A stretch of DNA of 64,000 bases from Ochrobactrum sp. Q0168 (GCF_016427605.1 NZ_JAELXQ010000009.1:1-64000), one strand, 5' to 3'. Positions 18,389 to 27,126 are shown, numbered from the stretch's first letter. The notes: a model not told the origin generated them from the sequence alone. Made by a program: numbers and translations.

Positions 18389-19543
18389 GTGTCAGGTCAG
18401 GATTACGCCGAAATTCGTGAGGAAGTAGCGAAGCTATGCGCCGGGTTTCCGGGAGAGTACTGGCAGAAGCTAGACAGAGATCACACCTACCCGGCTGAGT
18501 TTGTCAATGCCCTGACCGAGGCTGGCTATCTATCCGCTCTTATTCCGGAAGAATTCGGTGGATCCGGCCTGCCGCTATCTGCAGCCGCTGCAATCCTCGA
18601 AGAAATCCAGCTTGCGGGCTGCAATGGCGGCGCCTGCCATGCGCAAATGTATATTATGGGTACGATCCTGCGCCACGGCAGCGAGGAACAAAAACGAAAA
18701 TATCTGCCGAAGATCGCGACCGGTGAACTGCGATTACAGGCTTTCGGCGTAACCGAACCGACCAGCGGCACGGACACGGCATCGCTCAAAACATTTGCCC
18801 GGCGTGAAGGCGATCATTATGTGATTAATGGACAGAAAATCTGGACTTCGCGCGCGCAATATTCCGATCTTATGCTGCTTCTGGCCCGCACCACGCCAAG
18901 CGATCAGCTCGCCAAGAAAACCGACGGCCTTTCTGTTTTCATCGTCGATATGCGCGATGCGCTGAGTGCTGGCATGAGTATCCGCCCCATTCGTACGATG
19001 ATGAACCATGCCACAACCGAGGTTTTCTTTGACAATATGAAAGTGCCAGCCGAAAACCTGATCGGCGAAGAAGGCAAAGGCTTTCGCTATATTTTGTCGG
19101 GCATGAATGCCGAGCGAATTCTCATTGCTGCCGAATGCATTGGCGATGCCAAATGGTTTATCCGCAAAGCGAGCACCTATTCCAAAGAACGTGTCGTTTT
19201 CGGTCGTCCGATTGGTCAAAACCAGGGCATTCAGTTCCCCATCGCGCGCGCATATGCGCAGACGCGTGCTGCCGAATTGATGGTTCATGAGGCGGCGAAG
19301 CGTTACGAGGATGGCGAGAATTGCGGTGAGCAGGCCAATATTGCAAAAATGCTTGCAGCAGAAGCGTCATGGGCGGCAGCCGAAGCTTGCGTGCAGACGC
19401 ATGGCGGCTTCGCTTTCGCGGAAGAATATGATGTCGAACGCAAGTTCCGCGAAACTCGCCTTTACCAGGTGGCACCGATCTCCACCAATCTGATCCTCAG
19501 CTTCATTTCGGAACATGTGCTTGGCATGCCCCGTTCCTACTGA
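18389..19543 (+). CDS. Acyl-CoA dehydrogenase
   Basis: This FAD-dependent acyl-CoA dehydrogenase has about 384 residues. It shows FGVTEPTSGTD in the middle domain, INGQKIWTS, and the C-terminal helical domain with ERVVFGRPIGQNQGIQFPIA. The glutamate in NAERILIAA (residue 242) is at the catalytic position used by isovaleryl-CoA-type enzymes, whereas the C-terminal loop that carries the base in medium-chain types reads YQVAPIST and has no Glu. I chose the GTG at 18389, which has AGAGGA six bases upstream; the ATG at 18371 is an alternative with no visible site. It lies in the itaconate-type operon. Its substrate is unknown; a branched dicarboxyl-CoA would fit the setting. Confidence 0.88.
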   Translation: MSGQDYAEIREEVAKLCAGFPGEYWQKLDRDHTYPAEFVNALTEAGYLSALIPEEFGGSGLPLSAAAAILEEIQLAGCNGGACHAQMYIMGTILRHGSEEQKRKYLPKIATGELRLQAFGVTEPTSGTDTASLKTFARREGDHYVINGQKIWTSRAQYSDLMLLLARTTPSDQLAKKTDGLSVFIVDMRDALSAGMSIRPIRTMMNHATTEVFFDNMKVPAENLIGEEGKGFRYILSGMNAERILIAAECIGDAKWFIRKASTYSKERVVFGRPIGQNQGIQFPIARAYAQTRAAELMVHEAAKRYEDGENCGEQANIAKMLAAEASWAAAEACVQTHGGFAFAEEYDVERKFRETRLYQVAPISTNLILSFISEHVLGMPRSY

Positions 19544-19623
19544 ACGCGCATGCAAGAAGACTAAAGACACAGATTGAAAGTGGTAGTCCAGATTTGCTGG
19601 GACCGCTCTAACGGAGAGTTTCG

Positions 19624-20466
19624 ATGAGCAGCGTCGATATCGATTATCTTAAAAGCTGGATCGGGCGAGAACGTTCGAGTACTGATCTCATCACACCGAG
19701 GCTCGCTACGAGCCTTTACGCGGTTCTGGATATAGACAAGCTGGGTGAGAATGGAGCACCAGCACCGGCGGGCATCCATTGGTGCATTGCGCCGGACATC
19801 GTGCCAATGAGCGGGATCGGTCCAGACGGTCACCCGTCGCGTGGTGGCTTTCTACCGCCGATACCATTTCCCCGACGCATGTGGGCTGGCGGATCCCTGA
19901 CTTTTTTTGACCGTCTGCGAGTAGGGGATGAGGTCACGCGCAGCTCAACGATTAAAGATGTGGAGTTGAAGCAGGGCAAAAGTGGCGCACTGATTTTTGT
20001 TACAGTCCAACATGACTACGCAACCACGCGCGGGCTGGCCCTCACAGAACGACAAGATATAGTCTATCGCAAGCTCGAAACGACCACCAGCAGCAGGCAG
20101 TCTTCAGCGGCTCCGCATGACGTTATTGCCGACTATTCTCGTCCGATTGATGCAAACCCTGTTTTGCTCTTTCGGTACTCGGCAATAACTTTCAATGGCC
20201 ATCGCATCCATTACGATGAGCCTTATGTCACTACAGAGGAAGGCTATCCGGGACTGATTTTCCATGGGCCGCTACAGGCAACCCTACTGCTTGGCCTTGC
20301 GGTGGAATTACGCAACGGTGAACTGCCGGACACGTTCACTTTCCGATCAGTACGGCCATTATTTTCCGGCGGTCGCGTGTCGATCAATTTGCGCCGCGGT
20401 CCGAGGACAACGTCGTTGTGGGTATCGGACCAGAAGGGGATAGTTGCAATGGAGGCGTCCTCATAG
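19624..20466 (+). CDS. ich: MaoC/FAS1-like dehydratase, probable itaconyl-CoA hydratase
   Basis: This 280-residue protein has two hot-dog-type parts: an N-terminal FAS1-like dehydratase segment with IPFPRRMWAGG and a C-terminal MaoC-like segment with the active-site stretch NGHRIHYDEPYV followed by YPGLIFHGPLQATLL. This layout matches mesaconyl-CoA and itaconyl-CoA hydratases. In the itaconate pathway it would hydrate itaconyl-CoA to (S)-citramalyl-CoA, feeding the lyase encoded at 16096. ATG 19624 follows a GGAG site. It is the last gene of the operon, 80 bases after the acyl-CoA dehydrogenase. Mesaconyl-CoA or methylfumaryl-CoA hydration is the main alternative. Confidence 0.82.
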   Translation: MSSVDIDYLKSWIGRERSSTDLITPRLATSLYAVLDIDKLGENGAPAPAGIHWCIAPDIVPMSGIGPDGHPSRGGFLPPIPFPRRMWAGGSLTFFDRLRVGDEVTRSSTIKDVELKQGKSGALIFVTVQHDYATTRGLALTERQDIVYRKLETTTSSRQSSAAPHDVIADYSRPIDANPVLLFRYSAITFNGHRIHYDEPYVTTEEGYPGLIFHGPLQATLLLGLAVELRNGELPDTFTFRSVRPLFSGGRVSINLRRGPRTTSLWVSDQKGIVAMEASS

Positions 20467-20609
20467 CCGACGCTTCTCCGGCAGAAAGTGACTAAAATCC
20501 GGCGGACCGCCGCTGCTACGATATTCCAGTATTGAGCCAGCACCGCCAATATCCCTATCACGCGGCGCTGGCGTTCATGGATCAGCTAAGAATCAAATAT
20601 TAGCTCTAG

Positions 20610-21620
20610 TCACATCGCTTTCTGAAGATGAGGACACCCTTCGATAGCCTTTGTCGCAGTCGAACGCCCCGTTTCTTTGCTCTCAAGTTCCCGTTCGACA
20701 GCCTGCGAAAGCAAATCGCGCCGCGTTGAAAGTGAATAGATATCTTCAGCATAGTCGACAGCGGCGGAAGCATCGAAGACCATTTCGGCCATCACCCGAT
20801 CGCCGACAATTCGGCCTAACAGCGTTTGAGCCGATTCAAGATCGGGGACAGCCTCACTCACCACGATGTGAGTTTCTCGTAAATCCGGGTTCATCATTGA
20901 ACTGATGATGAGTTCATGGGCGTTTTCGGCTGTGAGCGTCCATACGGCACCGATGACGACGTACATCTCATCCCAAAGCTCATCGCCAATTGTTTCCTTC
21001 CAGCTTTTCAGAACGCTAGTCATCACCTCGACCTGATTGCTCGCCGCCCTTTGCTGAAGGATTGCGATATCACCGTCTTGAGCACGAGCATATTCTTGAT
21101 AATCTTTATAAGAAAAAATCGAATTTGATATAATAGAATTAATATAATTGATTGACCTATCCACTAAAGAAAGAATGCTACTCTTTACGAACCCCGTTAA
21201 TGATGGTTCTATATATGATATATTTTCTTTAACCCTTTGAATCCGATCTCGATATATTTTTAGATCGGATAGCCATTGCCCGTTTCTTGGATATAGCCCA
21301 TAGCCTGAAATGATTGAAAATATTCCAAGTGGTATATGAGCGACCGCCTTCGCCATGTCATAGATATCACCAACGCTCTGATGCACGAAGCGCTTGTTTT
21401 CATTCAGAACAAGCGTATAGCGACCACCGTCAAAAGTGGATTCGACGTAAAGCAGAGGATAGATATTCTGGCCTATTTGATAAATGTTTTTTGAATAGTT
21501 ATCGCGCATAGCCGTATCAATATCCCTGAAATACTGAAACGCCTGTTGTGCCTGATTTCCCGCGAATTCGGCATATTTCTCAGGCGTATATGGATAACCG
21601 GTTGTGGGATCGATCGTCAT
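20610..21620 (-). CDS. Protein of unknown function, AT-rich core
   Basis: I do not recognise this 336-residue protein. It has no signal peptide or clear membrane segment, is rich in predicted helix, and contains many Tyr, Ile, Asn and Ser in its middle (about residues 120-190). That middle is encoded by noticeably AT-rich DNA (about 21090-21260), unlike the GC-rich genes on both sides, which suggests recent acquisition. The ATG at 21620 is favoured because AGGA lies seven bases upstream; an ATG at 21626 is also possible. It lies 92 bases after the permease gene of the amidohydrolase operon on the same strand and converges with the hydratase gene, so it could be an operon tail or an independent insertion. 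No function is proposed. Confidence 0.7.
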   Translation of the reverse strand: MTIDPTTGYPYTPEKYAEFAGNQAQQAFQYFRDIDTAMRDNYSKNIYQIGQNIYPLLYVESTFDGGRYTLVLNENKRFVHQSVGDIYDMAKAVAHIPLGIFSIISGYGLYPRNGQWLSDLKIYRDRIQRVKENISYIEPSLTGFVKSSILSLVDRSINYINSIISNSIFSYKDYQEYARAQDGDIAILQQRAASNQVEVMTSVLKSWKETIGDELWDEMYVVIGAVWTLTAENAHELIISSMMNPDLRETHIVVSEAVPDLESAQTLLGRIVGDRVMAEMVFDASAAVDYAEDIYSLSTRRDLLSQAVERELESKETGRSTATKAIEGCPHLQKAM

Positions 21621-21712
21621 TTTCATATCCTTCCGTGTGAATGTGAAGACACGCCTCCCCGTTCGCGGAACGAAGCTGCACCGCGTTGAAGAAGACTTTA
21701 TTCGCCGGAGTT

Positions 21713-22492
21713 TTAGCCCAGAGCGAATTCCTGTTTACGATTGGCCCAGCCGCAAATGCGCTGTTCGATCAGGGCGAAAATCGCGTAGAGTATAATACCA
21801 AGCAGCGCCAGCGCGAAGAGGCCGGCAAAAGCCAACGGCACGTCAAAGCTGGCGGTTGCCATCATTATCACCGTGCCGATGCCGCGGTTGGCCGCCACCG
21901 TTTCCGAGAGAACCGTGCCGACGAATGCCAATGTGATGGCAACCTTGAGTGAAGCGAAGAAATAGGGCATGGCGCGTGGCAGGCTGACATTCCAAAACAC
22001 CTGACTGCGGCGCGCACCAAGCGCGTTCAACACATCTTCCATTTCCGGTTCTGTCGTCGCCAGCCCCGTAGCGACGTTGACGACAATTGGAAATATACAG
22101 GTGGTCAAAGCCGTCAGAATAGCAGGCACGGTGCCCGAGCCGAACCACAGAACAAAAATCGGAACGACGGCTACTTTGGGTATTGAGGAGAAGCCAACCA
22201 GAAGCGGATACGCGACATTGTAAGCCGTGCGGGACATGCCGACCACGGCACCAAGCGCAACGCCGATCAGGGTGCCGAGCAGAAAGCCGATCAGAGTTGT
22301 CACGAGCGTCTGCACTATGTGCGGCCAAAGCGCCGGCATTTGCACAATCAAAGTACCGAGAATGGCGCTGGGTCTCGGCAAAACGATAGGGCTGATTGCA
22401 AAAGCCAGACATGATGCTTCCCACAGCACGAACAATAGTAGAATGAAACCTGCGGATTTGAGATAGTCCCAGTGCCGACGGTTGAGGATCAT
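21713..22492 (-). CDS. ABC importer permease, taurine/nitrate/sulfonate type
   Basis: The 259-residue product is an inner-membrane permease of the SsuC/TauC type with six hydrophobic segments. The conserved cytoplasmic loop that contacts the ATPase reads ALGARRSQVFWNVSLPRAMPY, in the usual E-A-A position, and is followed by the GTVLSETVAANRGIGT stretch typical of this group. Its ATG overlaps the TGA of the ATPase gene by four bases (ATGA), so synthesis is coupled. With the ATPase at 22489 and the binding protein at 25990 it forms a complete importer for a small, probably nitrogen-containing solute. Confidence 0.93.
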   Translation of the reverse strand: MILNRRHWDYLKSAGFILLLFVLWEASCLAFAISPIVLPRPSAILGTLIVQMPALWPHIVQTLVTTLIGFLLGTLIGVALGAVVGMSRTAYNVAYPLLVGFSSIPKVAVVPIFVLWFGSGTVPAILTALTTCIFPIVVNVATGLATTEPEMEDVLNALGARRSQVFWNVSLPRAMPYFFASLKVAITLAFVGTVLSETVAANRGIGTVIMMATASFDVPLAFAGLFALALLGIILYAIFALIEQRICGWANRKQEFALG

Positions 22493-23328
22493 TGGACTTT
22501 CGCCTGGTTCTCGCGCGCTTCGAAAATCAGGCGCCGAAGATCGTTGGTCAGATCGGTGAAGCCGACCGCGAACGTTGTTTCAAGCGTGCGTGGGCGCGTA
22601 AAGGCCACCTCGCGATCCTCACTCACACGCCCCGGTCGGGCGCTCATCACGAGAATGCGACTGGCAAGAAAGGCGGCTTCCCTTAGATCATGCGTGACGA
22701 GAAAGACGGTCGGCTTGGTTTCCATCCAGAGGTCCTGCAGGACGGCCCACAGCTCCTCGCGCGTAAACTGGTCGAGCGCCCCGAATGGTTCGTCAAGCAT
22801 CAACAGCTTGGGCGCATGGATGAGCGCACGGCAGAGATTGGCGCGCTGCAACATGCCACCGGATAGTTCCCACGGGCGTCTGTCGCCGAAACCTTTGAGC
22901 CCGACCTTCGACAACAGCGCTTCCGCGCGATCATGAAAAATCGTGTCCTTGTCGCGCCTGTAGCTCTCGGCATAGGGCTTGACGATCTTCAGGGGGAGCA
23001 TGATGTTCTGGCGGATCGTCAGCCAGGGCAGCATTGTCGGATTCTGGAACGCCATCCCGATGCCGACCTGTTCGGCACCGATTTCCCGACCGGCGACAAA
23101 TACGTTGCCTGTCGTGGCTGGCAGCAAACCGGCCACGAGCTTCAGGATCGTGGACTTTCCGCAACCTGAAGGACCGACCATGGCGACGAAATCGCCTTCA
23201 TGAACGGTCAGGCTTGTTCGGTCCAGCGCAAGAAATGCATCTTCGCCGCGCCCAAAACGCACCTGCACCTCTTCAAGCTGCACGACCTTCTGTTGGATTG
23301 ATAACTGGTCCGGCGGGTTTTCGATCAC
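22489..23328 (-). CDS. ABC importer ATPase, taurine/nitrate/sulfonate type
   Basis: A 279-residue single-domain ATPase (SsuB/TauB type): Walker A GPSGCGKST at 52-60, a Q-loop AFQNPTMLPW, signature LSGGMLQR, Walker B LLMLDEPFGALD and the switch VTHDLREA. It is cytosolic and would pair as a homodimer with the permease. Its start overlaps the GlcG-like gene by four bases and its end overlaps the permease gene by four. It has an N-terminal extension of about 15 residues before the domain, which is normal. Confidence 0.94.
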   Translation of the reverse strand: MIENPPDQLSIQQKVVQLEEVQVRFGRGEDAFLALDRTSLTVHEGDFVAMVGPSGCGKSTILKLVAGLLPATTGNVFVAGREIGAEQVGIGMAFQNPTMLPWLTIRQNIMLPLKIVKPYAESYRRDKDTIFHDRAEALLSKVGLKGFGDRRPWELSGGMLQRANLCRALIHAPKLLMLDEPFGALDQFTREELWAVLQDLWMETKPTVFLVTHDLREAAFLASRILVMSARPGRVSEDREVAFTRPRTLETTFAVGFTDLTNDLRRLIFEARENQAKVQ

Positions 23329-23759
23329 ATCTCCCTCCTTTCCAGCAACTTGCGTTCGAAAGCAGCCACAGCAGCCTTAGCAATCGCCAGGTCCTGATCG
23401 CCGGTGCCGGAGCCTACCCCGATGCCGCCGACGACCTGCCCATCTACCATGAGCGGCAAGCCGCCCGGCAGGTTGGTCATCTTGCCGGAAGTTGCCTCTG
23501 CGAGAGCCAGCGCCTTGCTCGCATCCAGCTGCGTGCTCGGCTGGCCGGTTGTGGCAGCCGTCATCGCCTTGCATGTCGCGCTTTCGACCGAAAGAACCCG
23601 CGATCCGTCCATCCGCAGGAATGCGAGAAGATTGCAGCCCTCATCGACAACGGCAATGCATTGCGGAACGCTCATTGCATCTGCGGCTCGCATAGCCTCA
23701 AGCAACACGAACAGAGCGCCTTCGTGCGTAAGCTTGGTAGCGGGACGTGTGATTAACAT
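23325..23759 (-). CDS. GlcG/HbpS-like heme-binding family protein
   Basis: This 144-residue protein belongs to the GlcG/HbpS family (DUF336): an N-terminal helix, a strand with CIAVVDEGCNLLAFLRMDG, an internal segment rich in Ala and Lys, and the C-terminal GGLPLMVDGQVVGGIGVGSGTGDQD signature. Members bind heme or cobalamin or assist dehydratases and oxidases, and many have no known role. No signal peptide is present, so it should act in the cytosol. It is placed inside a catabolic ABC operon and overlaps the ATPase gene by four bases, so a helper role to the amidohydrolase or SDR, or an enzymatic step on the same substrate, is plausible. Confidence 0.88.
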   Translation of the reverse strand: MLITRPATKLTHEGALFVLLEAMRAADAMSVPQCIAVVDEGCNLLAFLRMDGSRVLSVESATCKAMTAATTGQPSTQLDASKALALAEATSGKMTNLPGGLPLMVDGQVVGGIGVGSGTGDQDLAIAKAAVAAFERKLLERREM

Positions 23760-23786
23760 AAAATATACCCCGTTATATTGTGTTAG

Positions 23787-24548
23787 TCAGACATGTCGGA
23801 CATATCCGCCATCGACGCGATAGACGCTGCCAGTCACGTAGGACGCGGGTGCGCTGCACAAAAATGCTGCAACAGAAGCGATCTCCTCAGGCTCGCCGTA
23901 ACGCCCCATCGGAATGTCCGAAACAGAGCGATGGCGTACGGTTTCGATGTCTATATTGTCCCGGGCTGCCGTTGCTGCGTCGGTCATGCGAACGCGTTCC
24001 GTGCCGACCCGGCCTGGCATCAGCACGTTGACGGTAACGCCATCTTTGGCAACTTCTGGAGCAAGCGATTTCGACCAAGCAATTAGTCCCGCCCGCAGCG
24101 TGTTCGAAATGCCAAGCACGGGAATAGGCTGGACGGCCCCGGTGCTGACGATTGTCAGCACACGCCCCCATCCGTTGCGGCGCATGGCAGGCAGAAACAG
24201 GTCCGTGATCCGAATGACCGAAAGCGACATCGCGCGATAACTGTCTTCCCAATCGGCAATATCCCGTCCGATTGCACGGCCATAAGGCGGCCCGCCGGTA
24301 TTGTTGATCAATATATCGATATCACCGACGGCATCGGCAAAGGTGGTGAGACCTGCCGTATCGGAGAGATCCGTTACGAAACAGCGAGCACCTCCAATTT
24401 CTGCGGCAGCGGCATCAAGCGCCTGTCGGTCACGCGCGGCAATGGCAATCTCCGCGCCCTCCTTTCGAAGTGCCGTCGCGATGGCAAGCCCCATGCCGCG
24501 GTTGCCGCCAAGAACGAGAGCCCGTTTGCCCCGTATATTCAGATCCAT
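23787..24548 (-). CDS. Atypical SDR-fold protein lacking the catalytic Tyr-Lys
   Basis: The 253-residue protein has an SDR fold with GGNRGMG (14-20), INNTGGPP (81-88) and a normal C-terminus (VTGSVYRVDGG). The NAG motif is changed to NTG, and the catalytic set is incomplete: Ser135 is present, but the positions of the essential Tyr and Lys are Ile147 and Leu151 (GISNTLRAG instead of YxxSKxA). A known SDR-like subgroup departs from the catalytic tetrad in this way and its chemistry is not established. The ATG at 24548 overlaps the end of the amidohydrolase gene by ten bases and has a GGGAGA site. It could bind a nucleotide without reducing anything, or use another mechanism. Confidence 0.88.
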   Translation of the reverse strand: MDLNIRGKRALVLGGNRGMGLAIATALRKEGAEIAIAARDRQALDAAAAEIGGARCFVTDLSDTAGLTTFADAVGDIDILINNTGGPPYGRAIGRDIADWEDSYRAMSLSVIRITDLFLPAMRRNGWGRVLTIVSTGAVQPIPVLGISNTLRAGLIAWSKSLAPEVAKDGVTVNVLMPGRVGTERVRMTDAATAARDNIDIETVRHRSVSDIPMGRYGEPEEIASVAAFLCSAPASYVTGSVYRVDGGYVRHV

Positions 24549-25993
24549 GCTTTTATCTCCCTTGTCCTTCGGGCGCCTGTTTTCCAGGCCGATGAAGTTT
24601 CTTGCGTCAGGAACCGTCCGCGCCCGGGTTTTGCCAGCAGCGTTCCCTCATCGACGATGACTTCGCCCCGGCTAATCACGGTTTGCGGCCATCCCTGCAC
24701 CTTTAGCCCCTCGAAGGGCGTGTAATCGACATTGTGGTGCAGCAGATCATTTGTGATCGTCACGTGCTTCTCGGCATCCCACAGGACCAGATCAGCATCC
24801 GCCCCAATCGATATGCTGCCTTTTCGCGGATGAAGACCGTAAAGCTTCGCATTGTTGGTGGCTGTCAGCGCCACGAAACGCGGTAGATCGATCCGGCCTT
24901 TCACAACGCCTTCGCTGAACAGAATAGGCATTCGGGTTTCCAGACCGGGAATGCCGTTGGCGACGGCGCGAAACGATGCCTTGGGACCAGCTTTCAGCTT
25001 GCCGTCTTCGTCAAAGCGATAGGGTGCGTGGTCGGAGTTGAAAATATCGACTGTGCCGTCTTCGATACCGCGCCACAGTGCGCGTTGCGCTTCCGTATCA
25101 CGTGGCGGCGGGCTGCACATTGCCTTGGCGCCCAGCATGTCCGGCATGTCCAGATCATCTTCCGTCAGCATGAGATATTGCGGACAGGTTTCCGCAAAAA
25201 CCACATGGCCCCGCGCTCTTGCACGACGAATTTCGTCCAGGGGGTCGCCACCGCTCACATGCACGATCACCAGAGGGACGCCGGCTATTTCCGCCAGTGT
25301 CATCGCCCGGTGTGTTGCTTCCCTTTCGACTGGAAGCGGACGCGAACGCGCGTGTTCCACCGGTGCTACCCGACCCGTCCGTTCGAGACGGTCTGCCAGC
25401 CAGCCGATGATTTCATGGTTTTCGGCATGGATCAGCATGATCGCCCTTTCGCGCCGCGCCGTTTCGAAAACATCGAGTATCTGCCGGTCGCTGAGCTGCA
25501 TGGCATCATAAGTCATATAGACTTTGACGCTGGCATGACCGCGCTGCATCAGCGCCGGCAGTTGCTGTCCCAGCACGGCGGGCGTGGGATCACTGACGAT
25601 CAGATGAAAAGCATAATCCGTGACCGACTGCCCATCGGCCCGACGATGATAATCCGCGACCGCCGCCGTCAGCGGCTGGCCGCGATGCTGCACGCAAAAA
25701 GGAATGATGGTCGTGGTACCGCCAAAGGCGGCGCTGATGCTGCCGGTGCGAAACCCGTCCGCCATTCTGGCGCCCTTTGAGGCAAGCCCCGGCGCTTGTG
25801 GCTGATCCAGATGACAGTGGGCATCGATGCCACCGGGCAATACAAACCGGCCCCCGGCATCGATAATCCGGTCGCCATTGGAAATTCGATCCGCAATGGC
25901 GGCGATAAGCCCGTTGCGCACGCCAATATCCGCCTTGAAGACGTCGGAGGCCGTCACAATCATGCCGTTGCGGATCACCAGATCGAAGGTCAT
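24539..25993 (-). CDS. Hydantoinase/dihydropyrimidinase-type amidohydrolase
   Basis: This 484-residue amidohydrolase has the binuclear metal site of cyclic-amide hydrolases: His59 and His61 (DAHCHLD), a carboxylated Lys157 candidate (SVKVYMTYD), His189 (LIHAEN), a second His in VHVSGGDP and the Asp of NSDHAPY. The family opens hydantoins, dihydropyrimidines, dihydroorotate or allantoin. Length is typical of D-hydantoinase. Its ATG overlaps the binding-protein stop by four bases. No pyrimidine-catabolism partner such as beta-ureidopropionase lies next to it, so the substrate is more likely an imported cyclic ureide or imide. Which one is unknown. Confidence 0.92.
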   Translation of the reverse strand: MTFDLVIRNGMIVTASDVFKADIGVRNGLIAAIADRISNGDRIIDAGGRFVLPGGIDAHCHLDQPQAPGLASKGARMADGFRTGSISAAFGGTTTIIPFCVQHRGQPLTAAVADYHRRADGQSVTDYAFHLIVSDPTPAVLGQQLPALMQRGHASVKVYMTYDAMQLSDRQILDVFETARRERAIMLIHAENHEIIGWLADRLERTGRVAPVEHARSRPLPVEREATHRAMTLAEIAGVPLVIVHVSGGDPLDEIRRARARGHVVFAETCPQYLMLTEDDLDMPDMLGAKAMCSPPPRDTEAQRALWRGIEDGTVDIFNSDHAPYRFDEDGKLKAGPKASFRAVANGIPGLETRMPILFSEGVVKGRIDLPRFVALTATNNAKLYGLHPRKGSISIGADADLVLWDAEKHVTITNDLLHHNVDYTPFEGLKVQGWPQTVISRGEVIVDEGTLLAKPGRGRFLTQETSSAWKTGARRTREIKAWI

Positions 25994-27024
25994 GCGGGAA
26001 GCTTCCTCAGATCAGAGGAAGGCAGGAAAGACGGATCGAAAACATCTTCCGGCTTTGGTACGGATGGCAGGCCGAAACCGGCGGCGACAACCTTCATGGC
26101 CTCGCCGAGCCGCTGCGCATCCACAGCGCCCAGTCCATTGGCCTTCGATTCCACCGTGGTCAGTTGCTTTTCGATCAACCAGCGAAGCTTTTCCTCCTCG
26201 AGTTCTGCATTGATCAACGGCGCATGGGCCTTCAACGCGGCGATGGCCGCTTTCGGGTCCGCAGCAGCAGCCTGCCAGGCACGTGCACTGACCGCGACGA
26301 AAGCCTTGGCCGCTTCGGCATTTGACGTGCGGAATTTTTCGGAGAGAACGATGCCGTTGCCGTAGAGGTCCAGCCCCGCCTCCGAATAATACAGAAACCT
26401 GATGTCATCGGCGGCTATGCCCGCCTTTCTGAGCCCGAAATACATCGTGGAATCAAAACCCAGGATGGCATCCGCATCCCCGCCCGCAAGGACGGCTTCA
26501 CGAAGCTGCAAGCCAACCATGTTCCATTTGATGGAAGATGGCTCGAGTGCAGCGGCTTTCGCATAGGTGGAGAACAAACGATATGCACCGTCAGGCGCTG
26601 CGGCGCCGATTGTGCGGCCCACCAGATCGGACGGCTTCGCGATTCCCGACTTGGTCAGCGTGGCGACGCAAAGCGGGCTGCGGAAGTAGACCATATAGAC
26701 ATTGCGAATCGCCGCGCCCGCATTCTTGGCGGTGAATTCAGCCATGGAATTGATGTCGGCAATGCCAGCGTCGTAGACGCCGGATCCAACCCGCGATACC
26801 GCCTCCCCGGAGCCAGCGCCTGCGTCGAACTGGCATTCGAGCCCGGCCTCCTTGTACCAGCCATTCTCCTGCGCCAGAAAGAATGCAGCATTCGATCCAT
26901 CGAACGGAGCAGCAAGCGAGAACTTTATTGCCGTCGCGGCACGGGATGTACCGGTTTTCAGAACAAAAGGTGCAGCGACGGCTGAAGCGATGAACGAGCG
27001 GCGTGTCAATTTGAATGCGGTCAT
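25990..27024 (-). CDS. Periplasmic substrate-binding protein, NMT1/THI5-SsuA type (Tat-exported)
   Basis: The 344-residue protein starts with a twin-arginine-type signal (LTRRSFIAS, then APFVLKTG and SRAATA), followed by an NMT1/SsuA-like binding fold: FSLAAPFDGSNAAFFLAQENGWY, DAGAGSGE and GIADINSM. Export by Tat implies folding in the cytosol before transport. I start at ATG 27024, which has a GAGGGGGA site; a longer start at 27090 would add 22 basic residues before the signal. It opens the operon, so it would be the most abundant product, and it sets the substrate specificity of the taurine-type importer encoded downstream. Confidence 0.9.
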   Translation of the reverse strand: MTAFKLTRRSFIASAVAAPFVLKTGTSRAATAIKFSLAAPFDGSNAAFFLAQENGWYKEAGLECQFDAGAGSGEAVSRVGSGVYDAGIADINSMAEFTAKNAGAAIRNVYMVYFRSPLCVATLTKSGIAKPSDLVGRTIGAAAPDGAYRLFSTYAKAAALEPSSIKWNMVGLQLREAVLAGGDADAILGFDSTMYFGLRKAGIAADDIRFLYYSEAGLDLYGNGIVLSEKFRTSNAEAAKAFVAVSARAWQAAAADPKAAIAALKAHAPLINAELEEEKLRWLIEKQLTTVESKANGLGAVDAQRLGEAMKVVAAGFGLPSVPKPEDVFDPSFLPSSDLRKLPA

Positions 27025-27126
27025 TGGCGTCCCCCTCGGGTTTCCCCTTGTGCATTTGCGATACAAATGGAAGAGCAAGTGCCGTGCCAATTTGAAAACT
27101 TGAATAAAAACAATGTTGCGCTATAA

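Noticed and set aside
25028-25780. Plus-strand frame opposite the amidohydrolase gene
   Set aside because: The active-site residues of the minus-strand amidohydrolase are intact, so this frame is a shadow.
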